64,000 nucleotides of DNA from Mesorhizobium comanense (GTDB taxonomy: Bacteria > Pseudomonadota > Alphaproteobacteria > Rhizobiales > Rhizobiaceae), in NCBI RefSeq assembly GCF_005503535.1, contig NZ_SCNN01000009.1:1-64000 (forward strand), read 5' to 3'. The notes below the pieces were generated by a model. It was given only the letters and a program-made list of their open reading frames with translations. It had not been told where the DNA came from and did no database searches. Both the position numbers and the translations under genes were made by a program. Of the stretch, positions 1-7,688 are shown in pieces; the stretch's first letter is position 1; each line of letters starts with the position of its first letter.

Positions 1-52
1 CTCTCTCCGGCGTCGGCCGCGTCGGATGTGAAGAAGAGACAGTCCTACTCCC

Positions 53-82
53 AAGCCGACCGCAAGGTCGGCTTTTTCTTTT
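53..82 (+). terminator. Rho-independent terminator of an upstream plus-strand gene outside the window
   Basis: A 9-bp perfect stem (AAGCCGACC / GGTCGGCTT) with a GCAA tetraloop runs straight into a T-rich tract. The T tract follows the stem only on the plus strand, so it ends a transcript entering from the left edge. The only reading frame that stops before it ends at the TGA at 29-31; the residues left are too few to identify the gene. Confidence 0.85.
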
Positions 83-112
83 GCAAAGGTACGACTCGCA
101 AGGTCCGTCCAA

Positions 113-976
113 TCACCCGCGTGGACCAGACAAAGCCAGATTGCTGCCAATCAGCGCTGCAAGGTCGCTCGCGGGAGCCCCGGCTCCCGGACGCAATCGG
201 ATTGCGAACTCCGCCGTTGGAACCGGCGGCAGGCCAAGCTCGCGGGGAGCTTCGACAATGCCGGAATGGGCGAAGCGCGGCGTTCGCAGCGTCAGCGCGA
301 TGCCGGCATTCACCGCCGTGCGCAAACCGGCGAGGCTCGCACTGCCGGCGGCTATGCGATAGCGGCGGCCGGCAACATCCAGTGCCGCGAGTGCCGCCGC
401 GCGAAAGCCGCAATAGGGATCCAGCAGCGCAAGCGGCAGTTCATCGTCGCGCGACGCCAGTCCCTTTTGCGAACAAAGCCATACCATCGGCTCGCGCCAC
501 ACGCTGACCTCGTCGGGCGCGGCAGCCTGGCGCATCACGATCGCCAGATCGAGGCCACCGCCCTGCAGCGCCTGCGCCAACTCGGCGGAGCGGCCGACGC
601 GCAGTTCGATCCTGACACGCGCATGACTGACCGCGAAGGCGCGCAACAGCTCCGGCAGGCCGCTGTCGGCGAAATCCTGTGTGGTGCCGACGGCGACATG
701 TCCAGCGGCCCGCGCTCCCTTCAGCGCCAGCCATGCCTCGCGATGCACGGTGAGAATGCGCCTTGCATGGCCGACGAGGTCCTCACCGGCCGGCGTCAGG
801 CCACGGCCTCTGCCAACCGGCGCCAACAGCGGCTCGCCGACGATCTCCTGCAACCGCTGCATCTGGGCGGTCACCGCGGAAGGCGACCGGCCGACGCTCG
901 AAGCCGCCTGCGCCAGCGAACCACTATCGACGAAGGCGAGGAATGTTCTGAGCAGATCGGGATCAAGGGTTTCCAT
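113..976 (-). CDS. LysR family transcriptional regulator
   Basis: A 287-residue LysR-type regulator. The N-terminal winged helix-turn-helix covers about residues 1-62 (LLRTFLAFVDSGSLAQAAS, then a helix with SPSAVTAQMQRLQ), and the rest is the usual co-inducer binding domain. Length is normal for the family. It is transcribed away from the tautomerase gene at 1090, the classic LysR arrangement, so that gene is its likely target. A palindrome of T-N11-A type starts 3 bp upstream of its start codon, suggesting autorepression. The effector cannot be read from the sequence. Confidence 0.9.
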   Translation of the reverse strand: METLDPDLLRTFLAFVDSGSLAQAASSVGRSPSAVTAQMQRLQEIVGEPLLAPVGRGRGLTPAGEDLVGHARRILTVHREAWLALKGARAAGHVAVGTTQDFADSGLPELLRAFAVSHARVRIELRVGRSAELAQALQGGGLDLAIVMRQAAAPDEVSVWREPMVWLCSQKGLASRDDELPLALLDPYCGFRAAALAALDVAGRRYRIAAGSASLAGLRTAVNAGIALTLRTPRFAHSGIVEAPRELGLPPVPTAEFAIRLRPGAGAPASDLAALIGSNLALSGPRG

Positions 977-978
977 AG

Positions 979-1016
979 TTCGATTTTATCGAATTTTCAG
1001 TTGTAAACAATTCGAT
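979..1016. promoter_or_regulatory. Candidate LysR operator between the regulator and the tautomerase gene
   Basis: TTCGATTTTATCGAA at 979-993 has 6-bp inverted arms and contains the T-N11-A core expected for LysR-type binding sites. A second half-site TTCGAT lies at 1011-1016. The first site abuts the LysR start codon and both are AT-rich against a GC-rich background. That they are the LysR operator is inference from position and symmetry. Confidence 0.55.
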
Positions 1017-1089
1017 TTTTTTGATTCCACAGACAGGGCATTGTCTCTCCAACGGCGATCAAGCGCCGCTGAAATCCAGGAGAAGCCAA

Positions 1090-1497
1090 ATGCCAATCAT
1101 CAACATCAGCATCGCCGGCAAGCCCGATGCCGCCCTGTCCGCCCGCATCGCCACCGAGGTGACCGAGATCACAGCAATGCAATTGCACAAGGATCCGACG
1201 ATCACGGCCGTCGCCATATCCTACATCGATCCGCGGCACTGGTTCGCCGGCGGCAAGTCGCTGGCCGATCATGGCACCAGCACATTCTGGCTCGATATCA
1301 AGGTGGTCGACGGCACCAACACCAAGCTGGAGCTGGAAGCCTATCTGAAGGCCATCTTCGAGGCTTTCGGCAGACTGCTGGGCGGCGTGCATGAGGAAAG
1401 CTATGCCTTCGTGCATGAAGTGCCGGCCGCGGCCTATGGCTATGGCGGCAAGACGCAGGAGTTCCGCTTCATTAGCGGACGCTTGAAGGCGGCATGA
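1090..1497 (+). CDS. 4-oxalocrotonate tautomerase family protein
   Basis: A 135-residue tautomerase-superfamily protein. The start at 1090 is set by an AGGAG Shine-Dalgarno 8 bases upstream, and it places proline directly after the initiator Met (MPIINISIAGK), the catalytic Pro1 of the family. The length is about twice the 60-residue single unit; a second beta-alpha-beta stretch begins near residue 60 (STFWLDIKVV), so it resembles a fused two-unit tautomerase. The substrate is unknown. It is divergent from a LysR gene and probably controlled by it. Confidence 0.85.
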   Translation: MPIINISIAGKPDAALSARIATEVTEITAMQLHKDPTITAVAISYIDPRHWFAGGKSLADHGTSTFWLDIKVVDGTNTKLELEAYLKAIFEAFGRLLGGVHEESYAFVHEVPAAAYGYGGKTQEFRFISGRLKAA

Positions 1498-1597
1498 CGG
1501 CGCCTTCGCGCATTGACCTTGCTCCCACATCGTCTAGGTTCTGGCCGAAGCGGCCGCGAAAGAGCCGCTATGATAAGATCGTTGGGAGAGATGCGGC

Positions 1598-3820
1598 ATG
1601 ATCCTGACACTGGCGCTGCTTGCGGGTCTTGTTGCGGCCTGGCTGCTGATCGGGGCGGTAGAAACGTTCCGCCTCGGCCTGCGCTTCACCCAGGCGCTGC
1701 TTTATGTGCCGTTCAAGCTCGCATACCGGATCAACGACAGCCGCATCAGGATCGCGCGCAAGGCGCAGGTTCCGGTCATCTACGTCATCTCGCATCAGTC
1801 GCGTTTCGAGCCGGCGCTGATGCTCTCGCTGCTGCCCGACGACACGCTGCATATACTCGACGAGGTTTCGGCCCGGTCGCCGTGGATGGAACCCTGGCGC
1901 GAGCTTGGCCGCACCATCGCCTTCAATGCCGAACATGTCTTCGTCAGCCGGCGGCTGGTGCGCGTGCTGAAGGGCAAGGGCCGGCTTGCCGTCTACATGC
2001 CGGACGCGGTCGAGCCCGACGTCAAGACGTTTCGCCTGTTTCGCGCCGTCACCCGCATCGCCATGCAGGCCGACGCCCGCATCGTGCCGATCTTCGTCGC
2101 CGGCGCTCGGAGCCTGCCGGTGTCATTGACGCCGGCGGACAGAGCGCCGAGGCACTGGTTTCCACAGCTGTCCATCAGCGTGCTGAAACCGATGACGATC
2201 GCCGAACTGGTGGCACGCAACCCCGACCAGGCCTCGAACACCAATGCGCTGTTCGACCGTGTCGCCGAGGCCAGGCTTTTCGGCACCAATCTCGACCGCG
2301 GGCTTTTCCTGGCCATGCGTGATGCCGCGAACCGCGTCGGCGCTTCGCACCCCATCATCGAGGATGTCATCTCGGGCGCCCTGAGCTACCGCAAGACCTT
2401 TATCGGCGCGCGCGTGCTGGGCCATCGTTTCGAGGCCGCCACGGCGCCGGGCGAAGCCGTCGGGCTGATGTTGCCCAATGCCAATGGCGTCGTGCTTTCC
2501 CTCGTCGGACTGCTGTCGGCAGGGCGCGTGGCGGCGATGATCAACTATACGGCGGGCCCGGCGAGCGTGACGGCGGCGGTGCGCACGGCGGTGATCCGCA
2601 CCGTCATCTCTTCACGGGCCTTCGTCGAGAAGGCCGACCTTGCCGATATCGTTTCGGCCGTCGAAAGCGGCGGCGCCAGGCTCCTGTGGCTTGAAGACCT
2701 GCGGGAAAGCGTAACCACACTGGACAAGCTCGCCGCCGCCCTGCTGTGGCGCCTGCCCTTGCAACGGCAGGACGCGGTCAGGCCTGGGGTTATCCTGTTC
2801 ACCTCGGGCTCCGAGGGCACGCCGAAGGCGGTGGTTCTTTCGCAGAAGAACCTGCTTGCCAATGCCATGCAGGCGGAGGCGCGCATCACCATCTCGCCGG
2901 CCGACATCCTGCTCAACGTGCTGCCGGTTTTTCATTCCTTCGGCCTGACCGGCGGCACCATCCTGCCCCTGGTCACCGGCGTGAAACTGTTCCTCTATCC
3001 CTCGCCGCTCCACTACAAGATCATCCCCGAGATCGCGCGCAAGGTGAAGCCGACTATCATGTTCGGCACCGACACCTTCCTCGCCAACTATGCGCGCACC
3101 GCCAAGGACGGCGACTTCTCCAGCCTGCGCTTCGTCGTCGCCGGCGCCGAGGCGGTCAAACCGGAAACGCGCCGCATCTATCGCGAACGCTTCCAAGCCG
3201 AGATCATCGAAGGTTTCGGACTTACCGAGGCTGCGCCGGTGGTTGCCGTCAACACCGCCATCCACGGCCGCGACGGAACTGTCGGGCGGCTTTTGCCGGC
3301 CATGCGCATGAAGCTGGAACCGGTCGAAGGCATATCGGACGCCGGACAGCTTTGGCTCGACGGACCAAACCTGATGATGGGCTACATGACCGCGGACCGC
3401 CCTGGTGAACTGCAGCCGCTGACCGGCTGGCACGATACGGGCGATATCGTCGCCGTCGACCGCGAAGGCTTCATCACCATTCGCGGCCGCGCCAAGCGCT
3501 TCGCCAAGATCGCCGGCGAGATGGTGTCGCTGGGCGCGGTCGAAATGCTGGTGCAGTCGCTGTGGCCGGAGAAACGCCACGCGGCGGTGGCGGTGCCGGA
3601 CAAGAGGCGCGGCGAGCGCATCGTGCTTGTGACGACCGCCGACGATGCCAATCCCGAAGAGTTGCGCCAGTTCGGCAAGAAGGCCGGCGCGGCCGAGCTG
3701 ATGGTGCCGAACGACATCGTCAAGGTGGAGGAGATCCCCGTGCTCGGATCGGGCAAGACCGACTATGTGTCGACGAGAAAGCTGGCGATCGACAGGCTGG
3801 GATTGGGCGTGGCGGCGTGA
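1598..3820 (+). CDS. Aas-like bifunctional acyltransferase / acyl-ACP synthetase
   Basis: A 740-residue protein with two parts. Residues about 1-200 form a PlsC-type lysophospholipid acyltransferase domain behind an N-terminal hydrophobic helix. Residues about 240-740 form an AMP-binding acyl-CoA/acyl-ACP ligase with the P-loop TSGSEGTPK near residue 402 and the adenylation motif HDTGDI. This matches E. coli Aas, which re-acylates lysophosphatidylethanolamine at the inner membrane, and PE synthesis genes (psd, pssA) lie just downstream on the other strand. Oddity: the acyltransferase box reads HQSRFE (His66, Glu71), so the usual HX4D Asp is Glu. The start has GGGAGAG upstream. Confidence 0.85.
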   Translation: MILTLALLAGLVAAWLLIGAVETFRLGLRFTQALLYVPFKLAYRINDSRIRIARKAQVPVIYVISHQSRFEPALMLSLLPDDTLHILDEVSARSPWMEPWRELGRTIAFNAEHVFVSRRLVRVLKGKGRLAVYMPDAVEPDVKTFRLFRAVTRIAMQADARIVPIFVAGARSLPVSLTPADRAPRHWFPQLSISVLKPMTIAELVARNPDQASNTNALFDRVAEARLFGTNLDRGLFLAMRDAANRVGASHPIIEDVISGALSYRKTFIGARVLGHRFEAATAPGEAVGLMLPNANGVVLSLVGLLSAGRVAAMINYTAGPASVTAAVRTAVIRTVISSRAFVEKADLADIVSAVESGGARLLWLEDLRESVTTLDKLAAALLWRLPLQRQDAVRPGVILFTSGSEGTPKAVVLSQKNLLANAMQAEARITISPADILLNVLPVFHSFGLTGGTILPLVTGVKLFLYPSPLHYKIIPEIARKVKPTIMFGTDTFLANYARTAKDGDFSSLRFVVAGAEAVKPETRRIYRERFQAEIIEGFGLTEAAPVVAVNTAIHGRDGTVGRLLPAMRMKLEPVEGISDAGQLWLDGPNLMMGYMTADRPGELQPLTGWHDTGDIVAVDREGFITIRGRAKRFAKIAGEMVSLGAVEMLVQSLWPEKRHAAVAVPDKRRGERIVLVTTADDANPEELRQFGKKAGAAELMVPNDIVKVEEIPVLGSGKTDYVSTRKLAIDRLGLGVAA

Positions 3821-3850
3821 TCCGCGCCACGACGCAAGGCAGCGACAACC

Positions 3851-4669
3851 CTACCCTATATCCGAAGGCGGCACCTTCTCGCCTTCCAGCTTGGCGCGCT
3901 TGGAGTAGGCGCGCACGGAAAACGGCAGGAAAATCAGATAACCCGCGACCGACGCCGTCAGCGTGTACCAGGGGTAGGTCATCAGCAAGAGGACATAAAG
4001 CACAACGGCCAGGATGACCGGGAGCACCTTGTCGCCAGGGATTTTGACGCTCTTGCCGGAATAGACCGGCAAGCGGCTGACCAGTAGGAAGGCGACCAGT
4101 ATGGTGAAGCCGGTGGCGACGAAGGCGGCCGGGCGGCTGGGCTCCAGTCCTAGCCGCAGGAAAAAGAGATAGAGCGGCAGCATGACCAGCACGGCGCCCG
4201 CGGGCGCCGGCACGCCGACGAAATACTCAGATTGCCACAGCGGACGCTCGGCCTTCTCGTCGTCGAGCACGTTGAAGCGGGCGAGCCGCAGCCCGCAGGC
4301 GATGGCGAAGAGAAGTGCCGCTATCCAACCCGGCGAACCTGCACGGTCGAGCAGGAAGGCATAGAGCACCAGCGCGGGCGCGACGCCGAAATTGACGATG
4401 TCGGCCAGCGAATCCATCTGCGCGCCGAATTTGGAGGTCGCCTTCAGCATGCGCGCGAGCCGGCCGTCGATCCCGTCGAGGAAGGCGGCGAGCAACACCA
4501 TCACCACCGCTGTCTCGAAGCGGTTCTCGAAGGCGAAGCGGATGCCTGAAAGGCCGGCGCAGATGGCAAGCACGGTCACCAGATTGGGCAGCACCATGCG
4601 CATCGGAATCTCACGGATGCGCGGACCGCCGCTGGCATGAGCTTCGAATTTCTTGAACGGCGCGCCCAC
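3851..4669 (-). CDS. pssA: CDP-diacylglycerol--serine O-phosphatidyltransferase
   Basis: Makes phosphatidylserine from CDP-diacylglycerol and serine in the inner membrane, the first step to PE. The 272-residue protein carries the complete CDP-alcohol phosphatidyltransferase signature D-G-x2-A-R-x8-G-x3-D-x3-D at residues 68-90, inside a multi-helix membrane protein with about seven to eight hydrophobic segments. The start is a GTG three bases after the psd stop. An internal ATG at 4603 would remove the conserved pre-membrane segment (GPRIREIP), so the GTG is preferred. Translational coupling to psd is likely. Confidence 0.93.
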   Translation of the reverse strand: MGAPFKKFEAHASGGPRIREIPMRMVLPNLVTVLAICAGLSGIRFAFENRFETAVVMVLLAAFLDGIDGRLARMLKATSKFGAQMDSLADIVNFGVAPALVLYAFLLDRAGSPGWIAALLFAIACGLRLARFNVLDDEKAERPLWQSEYFVGVPAPAGAVLVMLPLYLFFLRLGLEPSRPAAFVATGFTILVAFLLVSRLPVYSGKSVKIPGDKVLPVILAVVLYVLLLMTYPWYTLTASVAGYLIFLPFSVRAYSKRAKLEGEKVPPSDIG

Positions 4670-4672
4670 GGC

Positions 4673-5371
4673 TCAGGAAATCCTGACCAGCGGGGTGCCG
4701 GCGAGCCCACCGAACTCGGCCAGCACGGTCTCGCCGCCGACCGCGGTCTGGCCGACGGCGACACGCGGCGTGGCGGTCAAGGGCAGGAAAACATCCACGC
4801 GCGAGCCGAAGCGGATCAGGCCGAAACGTTCCCCGGTGCCGATCGAACCGCCGGCCTCGGCCCAGCAGACGATGCGGCGCGCCACCAGGCCGGCGATCTG
4901 GACGGCGGCGACCGTGCCGTTGGGGCTCTCGATGACCAGGCCGTTGCGCTCGTTCTCGGTGCTCGCCTTATCCAGTTCGGCGTTGAGGAACTTTCCGGGC
5001 CGGTGCTCGATCCTGGCGATGCGGCCGCGCACGGGAGCCCGGTTCACATGGCAGGAAAAGACGTTCATGAACACCGAGATGCGGGTCATCTCGACATTGC
5101 CGAGGCCAAGCTCGCGCGGCGGCAGCGCCGGTCCGACCGCCGAGATGATGCCATCTGCGGGACTGACCACCAACCGATCGTCGACCGGGGTGACGCGCTC
5201 CGGATCGCGGAAGAAATAGACGCACCAGGCCGTCAGGATCAGGCCGATCCAGAACAGGATCGAAGAGAAATAGCCAAGGAAGAGCGTCGCCGCGCCAAAG
5301 GCGGCTATGAAGGGATAGCCTTCGCGATGGATCGGTACGAACGCGTTCTTGACCGTGTCGACAAGGCTCAT
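4673..5371 (-). CDS. psd: Phosphatidylserine decarboxylase proenzyme, short form
   Basis: Converts phosphatidylserine to phosphatidylethanolamine. The 232-residue length fits the short rhizobial class. Two hydrophobic helices near residues 20-55 anchor it to the membrane, and the self-cleavage site that generates the pyruvoyl group is the Gly-Ser of RFGSRVDV near residue 190, in place of the LGST of enterobacteria. It sits directly upstream of pssA, three bases apart, so the two PE synthesis steps are made from one transcript. Confidence 0.95.
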   Translation of the reverse strand: MSLVDTVKNAFVPIHREGYPFIAAFGAATLFLGYFSSILFWIGLILTAWCVYFFRDPERVTPVDDRLVVSPADGIISAVGPALPPRELGLGNVEMTRISVFMNVFSCHVNRAPVRGRIARIEHRPGKFLNAELDKASTENERNGLVIESPNGTVAAVQIAGLVARRIVCWAEAGGSIGTGERFGLIRFGSRVDVFLPLTATPRVAVGQTAVGGETVLAEFGGLAGTPLVRIS

Positions 5372-5575
5372 GGGCTGGGGGCGATCCCTGTTGCAGGTCC
5401 GGCCTCAATAGCGGAAAGCCCCCCTGCCCGCAACGCGACAATCAGCGGTGCGGATGGACGGATATAGGCTAGCCGATCTTCGAAGAGCCGCACGCTCCGC
5501 ATTTCGTGAAGCCGTGGCCGGCTTGCGTGCCGGTCCCGTTGCCGTCAGACTTTCGGCCTGGGCGGGGAAAACTTC

Positions 5576-6292
5576 ATGAAAAGCTGGCAATCCAGAATCA
5601 ACGGTCTCGCGCTGGCGTCGGCCCTCGCGCCGGCGCTGTACGGCCATGCGCTGGCGCAGCGCAAGCCCTCCTTCGACTGCGGCAAAGCCGCCAGCATGGC
5701 CGAAAAGGCCATCTGCGCCGATCCTGCCCTGGCGCAGACCGACGCCGACATCGCCGCGAAATACGCAGCGGCGCTCAAGACGCTCGATGCGCGCGCCGGC
5801 AAGGCCCTGCGCGACGACCAGAGTGATTTCGTCAGCTATCGTGACCACATCGCCGAATTCAATCAGGGAATCCCGAAAGACCAGCAGACAACCGATCTCG
5901 GCGAATTCATGCGCGATCGCGCCACGTACCTGGCCGGCATACGCAAGCCCGCGGACAAGGGTTTTATCGGCACATGGAGCAGCATCCGCGGCACGGTCGA
6001 GATCAAGTCGGCGGGCGGCGGCAAGCTCGACGTGTCGGAAGACATCGCCAATCCGGTCTCGGGCAGCGGCGCATGCGACATCGGCGGCACCGTCAAGGCC
6101 GGCAAGGAACTGCGGCTGGTCGACACCGACGACCAGGACAAGGCGACCGGATTTGTCTTCGCCTTCCGACGTGACGGCGATGCGCTTGTCGTCGAGCAGA
6201 GCGGCGCTGGCAAGGACGGCGCTTCGGAGCCGCCATCATGCGGCGCCAATGGCCATGTCGATGGAGCGTTCTTTCTGAACGAAAAACAGTAA
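5576..6292 (+). CDS. LprI-like (DUF1311) periplasmic protein
   Basis: A 238-residue exported protein. The first 24 residues look like a signal peptide ending in GHALAQ. The next 80 residues match the LprI/DUF1311 family (FDCGKAASMAEKAICADPAL with spaced Cys, then a helical stretch LDARAGKALRDDQ). The C-terminal half (about 120-238) resembles a small beta-rich domain ending in paired Cys (SCGANGHVDGAF). LprI proteins have been linked to lysozyme inhibition, but for this homolog that is only a family-level guess. GGGGAAAA precedes the start. Confidence 0.75.
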   Translation: MKSWQSRINGLALASALAPALYGHALAQRKPSFDCGKAASMAEKAICADPALAQTDADIAAKYAAALKTLDARAGKALRDDQSDFVSYRDHIAEFNQGIPKDQQTTDLGEFMRDRATYLAGIRKPADKGFIGTWSSIRGTVEIKSAGGGKLDVSEDIANPVSGSGACDIGGTVKAGKELRLVDTDDQDKATGFVFAFRRDGDALVVEQSGAGKDGASEPPSCGANGHVDGAFFLNEKQ

Positions 6293-6386
6293 GCCGCTGT
6301 CGGCGAACCGCCTCATCGCCCGTCCTTGGTGAGAGAACACCGCGATTCGCGAAGGCTGGCGATGCGCGCAACGGAGGCTCCCGGTC

Positions 6387-7253
6387 ATGCAGACATCCCC
6401 CTACGACAAAGCGCGGCTCGTCATCGAGGGCCTTGCCTTCGGCGAGTCGCCTCGTTGGCATGATGGCCGCCTGTGGCTCTGCAATTGGGGTACGGGCGAG
6501 ATCGTAGCCGTGAACAAAGACGGCAAGAGCGAGGTCATGCTCACCATCCCGGCCGTCCTGCCATACTCCATCGACTGGCTGCCGGATGGGCGGCTGCTGG
6601 TGATCTCGGGCCGCGAAGGCCTGTTGCTGCGGCAGGAGGCCAACGGCAGGCTCGTCACCCATGCCGACCTGCTCGGCCTGTCGAAAAGCCCGTGGAATGA
6701 GATCGTCGTCGACGGGCGCGGCAACATCTATGTCAATGGCGGCGGTCCAGCGCCGGCTCCCGGCCAGCATTTCGGTCCGGGAACCATCGTGCTGATCACC
6801 CCGGATGGCGCGGCCCGGCAAGTGGCCGAGAGCATCGCCTTCGCCAACGGCATGGCAATCACCCCGGACAACAAGACACTGATCGTCGCCGAATCCCACG
6901 CCAACCGGCTAACCGCCTTCGACATCGCTACTGACGGCGCTCTGTCGAACCGCCGCGCCTGGGCGGAACTCGATGGATATCCCGACGGCATCTGTCTCGA
7001 TGCCGAAGGGGCGGCCTGGTACGCGGATGTTCCCAACAAGCATTGCGTAAGAGTACGAGAAGGCGGTGAGGTGCTGCGGACCGTTACCGTCGATCGCGGC
7101 TGCTTTGCCTGCATGCTGGGCGGCGCGGACAGGCAAACACTGTTCATCACCGCCGCCGAATGGCGAGGCTTCGAGCATATGGTCAGCGATATCAGAACCG
7201 GCCAGGTGCTCGGCATTGAAGCCCCCGCACCTGGCGTCGGCTGGCCTGGCTAG
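6387..7253 (+). CDS. SMP-30/gluconolactonase/LRE family protein
   Basis: A 288-residue six-bladed beta-propeller of the SMP-30 family: ESPRWHDGRLWLCNWG at the N-terminus, then NEIVVDGRGNIYVN and ANGMAITPDNKTLIVAES, which carry the metal-binding Asn/Asp positions. Family members hydrolyse lactones or organophosphates with a divalent metal. The substrate here is unknown. A GGAGG ribosome site 9 bases upstream fixes the start. Its last four bases overlap the end of the convergent ABM gene. Confidence 0.85.
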   Translation: MQTSPYDKARLVIEGLAFGESPRWHDGRLWLCNWGTGEIVAVNKDGKSEVMLTIPAVLPYSIDWLPDGRLLVISGREGLLLRQEANGRLVTHADLLGLSKSPWNEIVVDGRGNIYVNGGGPAPAPGQHFGPGTIVLITPDGAARQVAESIAFANGMAITPDNKTLIVAESHANRLTAFDIATDGALSNRRAWAELDGYPDGICLDAEGAAWYADVPNKHCVRVREGGEVLRTVTVDRGCFACMLGGADRQTLFITAAEWRGFEHMVSDIRTGQVLGIEAPAPGVGWPG

Positions 7254-7603
7254 AGGCTTGGAACCCGCTGATAGTTGGCGATGTCGGCCCGCACGCCGAG
7301 CCGGGCGATCGTCTCCTTCGGATCGAAAGCCACGCGTTCATGCGCGGCCTTGACGATGGGCACCACATTGTCGACGGCGGCCTGGCTTTCCCATTCTACG
7401 ATGGTGACGAAATTGAACTCGCCCGGGCCTGAGAATTGTTCGAGCAGGAAATCCTGCACGAAACCCTCCTGAAGCCGCAGCAGCTCATGCGTCATCTTTA
7501 CCTTGGCGAGAATTTCATCGCGAGCGCTGGCGGGCACGACGAACTTGTCGACCCTGAACACGCTGCCGCCATTAACGCTCTGATTCGTAAAGCTCATATC
7601 CAT
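7250..7603 (-). CDS. Antibiotic biosynthesis monooxygenase (ABM) domain protein
   Basis: A 117-residue cofactor-free ABM/YgiN-like ferredoxin fold protein: FRVDKFVVPASARDEILAKV, then a strand with FNFVTIVEWES. Relatives oxidise quinols or polycyclic aromatics. A second in-frame ATG at 7597 is a possible start. The gene is alone on its strand and sits behind a promoter with SoxR/MerR architecture (7647-7677), so it is probably induced by redox-cycling compounds. A monooxygenase of this fold is among known SoxR targets in pseudomonads; the link here is inference from the site. Confidence 0.85.
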   Translation of the reverse strand: MDMSFTNQSVNGGSVFRVDKFVVPASARDEILAKVKMTHELLRLQEGFVQDFLLEQFSGPGEFNFVTIVEWESQAAVDNVVPIVKAAHERVAFDPKETIARLGVRADIANYQRVPSL

Positions 7604-7646
7604 TGATGTCCGTCCTCGAGGATGCTGTTTTCGGCTCTCGGGGCAC

Positions 7647-7677
7647 GGTCTACAATCTCAACTTAAGTTGAGGTCAA
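7647..7677 (-). promoter_or_regulatory. SoxR-type MerR-family promoter/operator of the ABM monooxygenase gene
   Basis: Read on the minus strand, TTGACC (7677-7672) is a good -35 and TAGACC (7652-7647) a weak -10, with a 19-bp spacer, the overlong spacing used by MerR-family activators. The perfect 16-bp palindrome CTCAACTTAAGTTGAG (7657-7672) lies almost wholly inside that spacer. It closely resembles the SoxR box (CCTCAAGTTAACTTGAGG), with the same outer CTCAA/TTGAG arms. The monooxygenase start is 43 bp downstream. No soxR gene is in this window. Confidence 0.75.
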
Positions 7678-7688
7678 GAGCTTTCGAA

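Noticed and set aside
1..31. Possible 3' end of a plus-strand gene at the left edge
   Set aside because: Only nine codons before a TGA at 29-31; the terminator supports a transcript but the gene cannot be named or confirmed.
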